A DNA stretch of 11,054 nucleotides, taken from assembly GCA_003573635.1 (NCBI GenBank), contig QUTJ01031355.1, forward strand, positions 1 through 11,054, read 5' to 3'. The notes under the pieces were generated by a model that saw only the letters and a program-made list of their open reading frames with translations, made no database searches and had not been told where the DNA came from. Shown one piece after another: positions 1-10,000 of this stretch (the first letter of the stretch is position 1; each line of letters starts with the position of its first letter). The position numbers were made by a program, and so were the translations under genes. The DNA comes from Goniomonas avonlea. Taxonomy: Eukaryota; Cryptophyceae; Goniomonadida; Goniomonadaceae.

Positions 1-121
1 GGGGGGGGGTATTGAAGCAACTAGGAAACCAAATCGGATTTGTTGTTGACTGGCCAAATATGCAATTTCAGATGCATCTATACTTTCTGAGTTGAAGTGA
101 GTTTCTCGATCGTCGCACTTT

Positions 122-217
122 GGCAACCCGGTGACCGGGGGTAACTCAGATTTATTAGACTATCGTAAACACAATAGCCCCAGGGGCCAACGTCCACTGG
201 CAGGCAACCCGGTGACC
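122..217. repeat. 15-bp direct repeat and GC palindrome
   Basis: GGCAACCCGGTGACC occurs at 122-136 and exactly again at 203-217; both are followed shortly by an AACTCA. In the first copy the sequence extends to the odd-centred palindrome CCCGGT-G-ACCGGG (127-139). Function is unknown; a binding site or the remnant of a duplicated segment are both possible. Confidence 0.7.
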
Positions 218-365
218 AACGCAACTCACTCACCGCGGCACCTCACCGCCACTGCACGGATCAGGCCGTTGACCCTGTCAAGCCCTGTCACTGCCTGGGC
301 GCATCAGAAAGAAACTTAGTATATTAATGAATCTGCAGATACACTGCAAGCACTATCAACACGAC

Positions 366-416
366 AGTAAGAATCCAAAAATTATACAATGTAGTGATTG
401 AACTGTGATTCTTACT
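366..416. repeat. 10-bp inverted repeat with 31-nt loop
   Basis: AGTAAGAATC at 366-375 is the exact reverse complement of GATTCTTACT at 407-416. It sits in AT-rich DNA, where chance occurrence is fairly likely. The arm at 367 also reads GTAAGA, a good splice-donor hexamer. Confidence 0.5.
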
Positions 417-637
417 TTTGGTAAAATACTGTACCGTTTTTTTAAGTGTCCAATACCAGTACGTACTTGTATCCCGCAGTTGGCCCAGCATGGCGTGGTG
501 GATGACGCTTGACTTTCAAGCAAGTGGTTGAGGCGACAAGCTGGATGTTGGGTCTGCGACAGGTGAAACGGTTGGATACTACAACTGTAACTAATCAACT
601 ATATTATCAATCTAGCGTTATCTACCAGTAATCAAGA

Positions 638-643
638 AATAAA
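638..643 (+). terminator. Possible polyadenylation signal (AATAAA)
   Basis: This canonical hexamer lies in AT-rich DNA 330 bp before the start codon. It could end a + strand gene lying to the left, but no coding exon for such a gene is visible, and a chance match in this composition is quite possible. Confidence 0.25.
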
Positions 644-716
644 GACCCGATTTTGAAGTTTTTTGCGCATTAGTGTGGTGTAATACAGCGTGTGTTATTA
701 GTGATTCATAGATTTT

Positions 717-734
717 TTGACCCAAATTGACCCA
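717..734 (+). promoter_or_regulatory. Tandem TTGACCCA, candidate regulatory element
   Basis: TTGACCCA occurs at 717-724 and 727-734, exactly one helical turn (10 bp) apart, about 235 bp upstream of ATG 968. Such spacing suits paired factor binding. The TTGACC core resembles plant W-boxes, but the lineage is unknown, so I do not assign a factor. Confidence 0.35.
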
Positions 735-740
735 TATCAA

Positions 741-754
741 CCGCCATTTTTCAG
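741..754 (+). other. Possible 3' splice acceptor upstream of the first coding exon
   Basis: A pyrimidine-rich run ending TTTTTCAG at 754 looks like an intron acceptor. If it is real, the gene has a 5' UTR intron, for example from the GTAAGA donor at 367 (388 bp). There is no reading frame to test it, so it stays a candidate. Confidence 0.25.
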
Positions 755-967
755 ATTTGGAACACCACGGTCGTGCATGTTTGGGCTAATTTGGGAGGAA
801 ATATGACAAACCGGGGCGTGGGGTTGCTGTCATCAGTGCCATATAATTGTAGTCATATTTGGCCGTCGTTTGGCGATGACAACGACGGTAGAGTTGCTAA
901 CGGAGGATATCGACGCGGGCACCCTACACCAATTTGGTTTTGGGGCTACGAGAGGGCGGGCGACATC

Positions 968-1037
968 ATGAGCGGCCGCTCGTTGTTCTTGTTGTCGCTG
1001 CTCTGCGGCTTGGACGCAGGTCGGGGATGGGACCATG
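968..1037 (+). CDS. Exon 1: start codon and signal peptide
   Basis: The exon encodes Met-Ser-Gly-Arg followed by a hydrophobic core (SLFLLSLLCG) and small or polar residues (LDAGRG), the n-, h- and c-region pattern of a secretory signal peptide. Cleavage is probably around residues 17-19. The exon ends after the first base of a Gly codon (phase 1). Upstream in-frame Met codons at 773 and 803 exist, but the intervening residues carry no convincing leader and no recognisable domain, so I treat 773-967 as probable 5' UTR. Use of an upstream start would put the hydrophobic stretch about 65 residues into the protein. Confidence 0.65.
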
Positions 1038-4000
1038 GTGAGATCCTTGGTTTTAAGTTTTGTCCTGACTGCATCGCAGGGGTTGTGGTGACCCATGGTA
1101 GGGAGGTCTGCAGTTTCCCCCTCGGTTCGAATGCCACGAGCCAATGCGAACTCCACCCCGTTTCGAATATGTTTCCAAGCGGAAGCAGAGCCACAACCTC
1201 AAATTGTGGAAAACAAAATGTTATTATTGCAGGTTTTGAGAGTCTGGTGGACCCGAGTGGCTTTTCTGGCCTTGCTGCGCAACTCTCTAATACGACTTCA
1301 CGGAGTACCATCAGGGGTACTGTGCGCGCGGTCCTTGCCTGGGATGATGATCAGACTGTGCTGCTTGGTGGAAGCATGATGCATTTTCTCTTGTACAGCA
1401 ACAATGTGATCGTTCCTGTCGCATCTCCTCTCGTTCCGTCCTGTGTCTATGCCCTCGCCGATGGGCACACGTTTTTGCATTCGGGCCACACTCTGGGAAT
1501 GGCTCTTGACTTCTTTGCCGGCGGGTGCTTCACGCGTAGTGCGTCTCGTGTGACACTGCAAGGGATTGCTCATTGGTCAGCGGGAACTGATTCTGAAACT
1601 CCTGGCTGGAACGCTCTTGGCGCTGGCTGTGAATCGAGTGAGGGCGCACCGGGACCAGTTTATGCACTTGCCACGACGCCCGACCATTTGACTGTGTATG
1701 CTGGTGGTGGTTTTGTCCGAGCGGGAGGGCTCACAGCGGTTGCACTCGCCTCTTGGAACAGACGAGCAGCAAATTGGACTCGTGTTGGAGCCATCTCGCC
1801 AGGAGGGCTGGTGTACGCGCTGGCTCCAGACCACATGGGAGGTGTTTACGTTGGTGGCCATTTTTGTGCAGGAAATATCTGCAATATTGGGCACTGGGAC
1901 CAGAGCTCGAGCACATGGAAAGCGCTGAGGTTGGGGATCACTAGCACGATCTCCAGCACAGTGCATTCGCTCCTGGTCTCAGGTATCCCCCAAATTTGAA
2001 CGCTCAGTCCTGACTTGCTTTCAGGATCCTCGGTCTTTGTTGGGACCTCAGCTGGACTCTACGTCTGGAGCGATACTGGGATGATCCGAGTCTCCAGTGT
2101 CAGTGACCAGGTGGCTGGCATCAGCCGCTGCCCCTGCCAGATGCCTCAGAGGTTTGTGAGCCTCGAGCAGAAGTGTCTCGGTAAGGGCGTCTTTCGAATC
2201 GAACAATGATGTGCTCAAACGTTGTCGCATCGTGGATCCGGATCTTCACATCATGTTGTGGTCAGCGAGTGAGCGAGCGAGAGAGGGTGTGAGTCGAGTG
2301 GATGCGTGAAGGAGAGAGTGTGTGAGCGAGGGCATGTGGGTGTGAGCGTGAGCGAGCGAGTGAGTGGCAGGACATATTAACTCGCACTGCTGCAGCGGTA
2401 TGTGGATCCTACACACCACCGGTAAACGCTTTCGTCACTCCATCCAGCGAGCGCTACGAGGCTCAGCGCGTCACCATCTCATGCAACGCAGGCTACAGCC
2501 ATTCTGACCCTCGTATCCCCGGCCGAGTCGACCCTGCGTGCCTGGCTTCGGCACAATTTGAGTTTGGCAAACTCTGTTACACGACCATGCGCGTTGCCAA
2601 CATCCGGGAGTCCACCGTCATCAATGGCGCTGCGAACCAAATTACGCTGGAACTAACACCAGTGGCGTCACTGATGTCTGGGACAGTTGTAAACGTCACT
2701 CGGCTCGTTGATTCACTCTCACCAAACGCTACACTTCCCCTGTCTGGTCCGCATGCTGCGGTGTTTGGCGGGACAGCCACATGGCTTCAGCAGCCAGGTG
2801 TGTATCTCAGTCAGCTTCGAGGCTTGCACACCAACTTCCAGGGCAAGATTCGTCGCGTAGAATCTTGCGTGCATCAATGATTGTGCGTGACGGACAGTGG
2901 CTCTTACAGTTCGTCGAGCGCAGACAACTGAAATTCTGTGATCCCCAATATTACTTTGTGCTGATATTCGCGGCAGGTACTCTCCTGTTGACCGTCGCAT
3001 CGGGCCACACTGTTCGCAATGACTCCCTGACCCAAGTGTCGTTCACGATTCGCAACCCTGGCACCGAGCGCATTATCCCTGCTGCGCCGCTCATCTCAGC
3101 CCGCGGCCCCTCTGAGATACTGGACCAGCCGGTGCACGGCACCGTGTTGAGCGGCCTCACCACCTGGACCAACCTGACTGTGTCCGAGTCCAGCAGGCGG
3201 ACGCTGGCCAACAACACCATCACCGTCACTATGATCCCGGCTGTCACATTAGTATCTGGATCAATCATCACGGTGTCTGGCCTCAGCGGCAGCAACACCG
3301 GCAACAACACACACCTGCCTCTCTCAGGAGCATCTGCGGCTGCGTTTGCCGGGTCAGGTGCCTGGATGTCGACCGGAGTCCTCACGCTGACGGTTGCTGC
3401 TGGCCAGCAAGTCCCTGCGATGCGGGCGACTGTGGTCGAGTTCACGCTCGTCAACCCTGACGGGAGAGGCCAACTCCCTGTTGCGGTGTCCCTTGCCGCC
3501 AGCGGCCCCATTCCCGCGGCAGTCAGGACCTCCGAGGAGAAGGTGCTGGGTGGCACTGGTGTCTGGGACATTGCCATGGCATTTGATGGCTCCCGCGCGT
3601 TGGCACAGCCAAACACACTTCGGTTCATTTTTCGGCCGAGCACGCCGCTGCCCGCAGGGGACAAGGTCGTGATCAAGACGCTCTCGCGCAGCGTGACACC
3701 CGACAACCACTCTCTCCCTGTCGGTGGCCCCGGGAGCGAGCTGTTTGGGCACGTTGCCAGCTGGCTCCAGGCCAGTGGAAGCCTGACCCTGACTGTTGCG
3801 CCAGACCGGCAAGTGCCATCAGACGCAGACACAATGGTGGACGTGACGCTAGGCAACCCCGCGATGCCCCGCCTGCTGCTGACACCCACCATCGCGGTCC
3901 CCGACACCAAGTCGCATGGGCCGTCGCCGATCCACGAGAAACCAATGCTGGCGAGAGTGCACCAAGCAAGGGTATTTGGCGGCGCCAGTTTTCTCTTGCA

Positions 4001-7000
4001 GCCTGTGCGGACCAACGGCCCCGGCACCGGCAGTGTGAGCGTCACAGTGCACGGTTTGGAGTTCAACGTCGAAGATTACTCTGTCGTTGCCGCTTTTGGC
4101 CGTACCGTGTGTGAAGGGTCTCGGTGGGTGTCCAACACCGCCGTGCTCTGCCGTGTACCCCGTGTGGGAGGCACGGCTCTACGCTCAGTGGTTACCGTAC
4201 TGAGCTCACACCCCACGCTAACGGTCAGCTTTTCGTTCGACACCGTGGTTGTGGGCGGTGCGGTTTTCTCTGGGACAAACACTGTGCCAACCGCGGCCAC
4301 GAGCGTGACAGTGGTTGGGCTGGGTGTCGGCCTTGGCATGTCGAGCCGCGGGCGGGCTGGGCAGACGGCGTGCGAAACTTCTTCTTGGACGACCGAGACC
4401 TCCTTGGTGTGTAAATTGAGTCGGGTCTCGGGCTCGGAGCACGCCGCTTCTGTCACAGTTGGTGCCCTTGTTGCCACCGCCAAATCTGCCTTTTCCTTCT
4501 GGCCTGCGGCTCTCAGCGCACTGTTGCACTCCAACGGCCCTCTGACTGGGTCGACGAGCGTGACAGTGATCGGGACCAACCTTGGCATGAAGGGCTGCAC
4601 CGTCAAGCCATCGCTTGGCTCCGCGTGCGAGACGTCGCAGTGGGCCTCCTCCACCTCGCTCATGCTGAAGCGAAGTCACGGCCTCGGCCGCCTTGTCGTG
4701 GTGGCGTCGTTGCATGGCGGACTGGGAGGCAACAGCACCTTCTGGCCCTCCACCGCATCGTTGTCGTCCACCTGCTCGTACAACGCGCCTCTCGCCTCTT
4801 CCAGCGTGAGAGCCAACTCGCCTGCCACGGGGGCGGCGAGTGTGACTGTTGTTGGGCGAAACGTGGGCTGGGACTGGAGCAGCAAAGGTCAGCTAGGCGC
4901 CACTGCTTGCGCCGCAACGGTGTGGACCTCGGATTCCGCACTCCGCTGTAGGCAGCCGGCAGGGGCACCGAACACGTGGCTTCGTGTCACAGTGTCGACT
5001 GTGCTCCAGACCTGCAGCGTCTCGGCAGTCACGAGCTACAACCATGTGGAGGTGCTCGAATCTGTTGTCTCCAGCTACGCCGCTACTGCAGCTGTGAGCG
5101 TCACTCTGTTGGGGCGAGTCATGGCTCCTTACACGACACAGTCGGCAGCCGTCGCCGCAACAGCCTGCTCAGCAACATCGTGGGTGTCACACACGTCGGT
5201 CCACTGCCACGCTCCCACAGGCGTGAGCATCTTGGGAGTTTCTGTGACGAGCGCGCGTTTGGTCGGCTCCTTGTCCCAGGCCGTGTCGGTCGACGCTCCT
5301 GTCCCGCGCACAACGCGTGTCGAGTCTCCGAGTACCGGCGCTGTCGTGGTGACGATGGTCGGTGTGTCCCTGGGCGCGCAGGACTACTCTGCTTCTGTCG
5401 CCGTCGGGCACAGCGCTAGCGTTCCCAACCACTGGTACTCGGACACTGCGGTCAGCTGCAAGTCCGCTGCAATGCTGACCCAGCGCCCAGATGTGGTCGT
5501 CACTGTGGGGGCGGCAAGCGGCACGGTTACTGCACTCTGCAATTCAACTCTGGTGACTGCCAGTGGGGCCGTGGTTGTCAACGGGCCGTCCACGGGTGCG
5601 GTCAGGGTCACAATACTGGTCGAATCCCTCGGGATTTCGGACTACTCACCTCTGTCATGGGTCGGAGGGACCGCCTTCGAAGTGACAGCGTGGGTTTCGG
5701 ACACCTCGGTTACTTCCAAGTCGATTGCTGGTGGGGTGCAGTTGAGTGTTGCGGCGACCGTGGCGCTGCATGCTGGCACTGTGATGTCAGCTTGGACCTA
5801 TGCTGGGGCCATGACTAGCGGGATCACGAGCACCAACCAGGGCAGTACGGGGAGTGCCGCGGTGACTGTGTTGGGAAGCAGTTTTGCTCAAGTGCACGTC
5901 TCAAGCAGCGTCCGCGTCGGTGGGACTGCCAGCGCGTCCTTTGTCTGGGTGTCCGACACTGCCGTTGTGTGTCACCCTGCTTCTGGGTTCTTGTCGAGCC
6001 CAGCTGTTGCGGCGACTGTGGGGCTCAGGGTAGGGAGTGTGTCGCGCGCGGTCACTTTCGACCGGTTGGCCGTCGCTGCCGCTTCTGTTATGAACGGTGC
6101 AGGAACAGGCTCCGTAAGTGTCTCGGTGCTTGGCGCGAGCTTCGCGTTATCAAGCCACAGTGGAGCCTTGCGCTTCTCGGTGTCCTCGGCAGAGACAGCG
6201 TCCTGGGTGTCTGACAGCTCGCTGGGCGCCAAGGCCTGCGGCGGCGTGCGCCTTGGGCTCGCGCTAACCGCCACACTCATCACTCGCTCCACAGTTACTG
6301 CAGCGTGGAGCTACCCTCATGGTGTCCCAAGCTCCACGGTGTTGACCAACGGGGCTTCGTCTGGCGCGTTGAGCGTAACGGTCATTGGTCTTGGGTTTGG
6401 GACCACACCCTCCTCCTTGAGAGCACGCGTTGGTGCGAGTAGCAGCGCGGCGTCTAGCTGGTGGTCACAGACCTCTGTCCATTGCAAGCTGCTGTACGGA
6501 GCGCGATCCCAGTTGCCGCTCCTGGCAACCTCAGTCTCGTCCTGCTCGTCTCTGACCTGGGCATGGAGTTTCGACGCTGTCGTTCCGAGCAGTGTGGTTG
6601 GCTTCAATGTGCCCGCGACGGGTGCTGCTGTTGTGACTGTGCTGGGAGTCTCCTTCGGGGCCTCTGCTTCTTTCACCGGACGCTCTCGTGTCGCCGGGAG
6701 CGGCTGTGAGCTGTCAGCGTGGACCTCAGACACTGCTGTCAAATGCAAGGCCAGCCCTGCGGCGGGAACAGCCCTCATCGTGTCAGCGACAGTCGGACTG
6801 AGCTCTGGAGACCCTTTCGCGGTGCTCGACGCTGATGCCCCAGCTGCCATCCACGCCAATCAGAATGTCGCAGGCACCGGGGCTGCGAGCGTCACCGTTA
6901 TTGGTCGCAACCTTGGCGCACTCGCTCGCAGTTTCGATGTCAGGGCGGTCGCGACTGCGAGTGAAGCAACGGCTTGGGCCTCTGAGAGCTCCCTGGTCGC

Positions 7001-10000
7001 CAAGCTCTCGAGCGCTGCTGGAACCCACGTCTTGGTCAGTGTCACCTTGAGCGAATCAAGCGGCACGCTGTCGAGGACTTTCACCTCGGACGCCGGAGTC
7101 AGCAGCGTGGTCTTGCGCAACACGGCGCCCACGGGGGCGAGAAGCGTCACTGTCATTGGCAGTGGCATGGGGCTGGCTGACTTTTCAATGGTGGGTCGCG
7201 CCGGCGGCAGTGCAGGTGGCGCCACAGTGTGGACAGCGGAGACGGCGGTGCGCTGCAAGCGTCCCGCAGGAGTCAGCCGGGAGTCTATAGTTGGAGTGAC
7301 GGTCGGCCCAACAGCGTCCATGGGGGCCGCGTGGACTTCAAGCTTGGCGACGTGGTCGAGAGTGTCGTCTGTCACGACATCCAATGCCCCAAGAACCGGC
7401 GCTGCAGTTGTGACTGTGCTTGGCTCTTCCATGGGCCACGTGGCCTACACCGCTGCGGCTCGACTCGGGAGCACCGCCGCTCGAATGACGGTGTGGGTTG
7501 CCGAGACGTGCGTTGTCGCTCGCCACCCGCCAGGCAGCGAACACTCCCTGGAGGTTTCCACAACGCTCGCGGTGGTGGCGGGAAGCATGGTGGCCGCGTG
7601 GAGCCATGACAATGCAGCGTGTATGCTGGTAAAGCCAGCCAATGAGCCAGCAACAGGGGCGGTCAGTGTCACCGTCGTTGGGAGCAATGCCTTCAACAGT
7701 CGCAGCAGTGTCCGAGGAACATTGGGTTCCACCGTCTGCCAAGCATCCGCGTGGCGCAGTGACAGCAGTCTGCTGTGTCGCCCTGCCGCCGGCGCCGGTG
7801 CTGCGTGTCGCGTGACCATCTCAGTTGTTGGCCAGGGCTCGAAGACGCTGGCCTTCAGCTACAACGAGCCAGCACTGCGTGCCCTGTATCCCGACCCTAT
7901 CAGCACTGGTGCTGCCAGCGTCACTCTCGTCGGCTCGAGTGTCGCCCGCACTGATGCCAGCGTGACAACAAGAGGTGCTGGTACTGCGTCGGCGACCACC
8001 ATCTGGGTGTCCGACAGCAGCGTGTCAGCACGCCCCGCCTCCGGCGTTCCTCAGCACAGCCTTGCCTTCACCACCACCGTCGTGCATCAGACGGGTGGTA
8101 CACTGTCGAAAGCGTTCATTTCGCCAGTCGTCGTGAGTGCTGTGACTCGCGGCAACAGCGCCAGCACGGGCGGTGTGAGTGTAACGGTTATCGGGGTGTC
8201 TTTGGGCATGGACTGTGTGTCCCCAGCATTGCGGATAGAGAGCGCTTTTGCGGCATCGGCGTGGGTGTCGCAAACGTCGCTGCTTTGCAAGGTTGGGCGC
8301 GGCCAGCACTCAAATCGCTCGCTGAGTGTGACGTCTGATGTATGTCTCGGTACGTTGAGCTCTGCATGGAGCTACTCTTGGCAAACTGCAAGCTCGGCTG
8401 TGGTCTCGAACGCCGCAGCAACGGGGGCGCTGAGTGTGACTGTTGCTGGGGCAAGCTTGACACCTCGTTCTGTGACTGTCCGCCTGGGCCGGACATCCTG
8501 CGGCGCAACACTGTGGTCCTCTGACTCGACTCTCTGTTGCAAGGCGAGCAGCGGGGCGCTGGCACTTACCTTGACTGCGTCGTTGCTGCAGCACCTAACC
8601 AGCCTCCCCGGCGCGGTTTCCTTCAACACCGTCGCACCCAGCAGCATTGTCACCACCAATGGCCCCACTACTGCCGCGTCCAGCGTTACAGTTGTCGGCG
8701 TCGGGTTTGCCAGCCACAGCGTGGGAACCCGGATCGGAGGAACCGCTTCGGCAGCGACAGCCTGGACTTCAACGACATCCATGCGAGTACGGTCCCTGGC
8801 CTCCGCGAGCTCACGTCTCGGCTGTGCCGTGACACTGGTGCTCAATCCGCGGAGTGCGACGAGCTTGTTCACCTTGGGCGTGACAGTGAGCGCGGTGGTG
8901 CGCTCCAATGCGCCCACCACGGGGAGTGCCAGTGTGACCGTTGTTGGGACGACTGTCGGCCTGCGTGGCTACAGCAGCCAAGTGCGGTCGGGTCACTCGC
9001 TGTCAGAGAGCACTCTGTGGACCTCTGACAGCAGTGTTCGCTGCCGAACGGCGACGTCGCACCACGCAAGCCGTCGCTTGGAAGTGACAACGTGGCAGCA
9101 GGCGGCGACTACCTTGGCACTGTGGAGCACAGATGCGGTTGCGCCGTGTGGCCACACCACCGTGAACGCACCCGTGACTGGAGCGACCTCCGTGACAGTC
9201 TTGGGAGTGAACCTTGCCTGGACGACGTTTCGCTCACCCGCAGTGCCTCTGAGCGGGACCGTGGCCACCTCGTCGCCCTGGGGCTCCGACAGCAGCATCA
9301 CGTGCAAAGCGAGTGCTGGAGTGGGCGCGCGCCGGTGTCTGCACGTGACAGCATCCCACCAGCTCGGCACCGTTACCCTCGCTTGGACATTGGCAGCCGG
9401 CAGCGCGCACCAGAGCTCTGTCTTGGTCAGCAATTGCGCAGCCACGGGCGCGGCGAGTGTCACCATCGTCGGCTCAGGCACTGGTCTATTTGGTTCCGGG
9501 CGCAGCCGCATTGCTGACACCCAGTGCCAGGCCACGCTGTGGACGTCCGAGAGCTCGCTGCGGTGCAAAGGCGGTGGAAGCTTGCGGCTGCACTCGGTGT
9601 GCGCCAGTCTCGTGCAGCAGGGAAGCAGCCTGACAGCCGCATTCACGGCTAACCTCCCGGTCCTGAGCAGCGCTGTGCCAGTCAACTCGCCAAGCACAGC
9701 GGCGATCAGTGTGACCCTCGTTGGACACGGCGTCGCCGCCCGTTCCTGCCACGGTCGCATTCAGAGCACTGGAGGTCGCGCCACAGACTGGACCTCGGGC
9801 AGCAGCCTGAGATGCTTGGCGCCAGGAGCCCAGCATCTTTCTTCGAGTCTGGTGGCCACCCTATCGTTTGCGCCGGCTACGCTGTCACTTGGCTTCACCA
9901 TAAACCCACCTGTTGGACCCAGCAGTATAGTGGCTTGCAACAGACCTGCCACTGCAGCGACCACTGTCACGCTCCTCGGGAGTGCGGTCGGGTCCGTAGA

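Larger units (their letters stand above)
1..967. other. Left flank: intergenic and probable 5' UTR/promoter region
   Basis: I find no supportable gene here. Base composition shifts: 122-320 is GC-rich, most of 320-760 is AT-rich, and the GC content rises again towards the first exon. A 62-codon stretch (131-319, GTG start) and an 80-codon minus-strand stretch (356-598) lack recognisable motifs and are probably chance. From 773 to 967 the frame is open into exon 1, but the residues look like translated UTR. No TATA box is obvious near the start. Nine G bases at the very left edge may be part of a longer homopolymer or an assembly-end artefact. Confidence 0.6.

Noticed and set aside
131-319. 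62-codon + strand open stretch from a GTG
   Set aside because: No ATG start, no recognisable motif, and it covers direct repeats and a palindrome; probably chance in a GC-rich patch.
356-598. 80-codon minus-strand open stretch
   Set aside because: AT-rich, no motif and no splice or promoter context; it spans an inverted repeat. Chance is the simplest explanation.
773-967. Upstream extension of exon 1 from ATG 773 or ATG 803
   Set aside because: It has no domain or good leader, whereas ATG 968 begins directly with a typical signal peptide. It cannot be fully excluded.
2371-2395. Alternative acceptor for intron 3 at AG 2370
   Set aside because: It would shift exon 4 out of the frame that encodes the Sushi-like domain and B repeat 1.
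2951-4066. 371-codon open stretch on the minus strand
   Set aside because: It lies opposite the B repeats and the intron 4 acceptor. The sense strand has splice-consistent, repeat-consistent coding, and the minus product has no recognisable domain; its V-T-L-x-x-P pieces are mirror images of sense strands.
4076-4663. 195-codon minus-strand open stretch with T-V-T-L-V-x-P-V motifs
   Set aside because: Same mirror effect opposite TIG-like copies 1-3; no start context, domain or leader of its own.
6317-6859. 180-codon minus-strand open stretch, and the similar ones at 6860-7432 and 8372-8920
   Set aside because: Shadows of the TIG array; their borders follow no repeat boundary and they lack independent features.
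8993-9760. 255-codon minus-strand open stretch
   Set aside because: It is opposite about three TIG-like repeats, and its repeated T-V-T-x-x-A-P-V motif is the reverse complement of the sense SVTV block.
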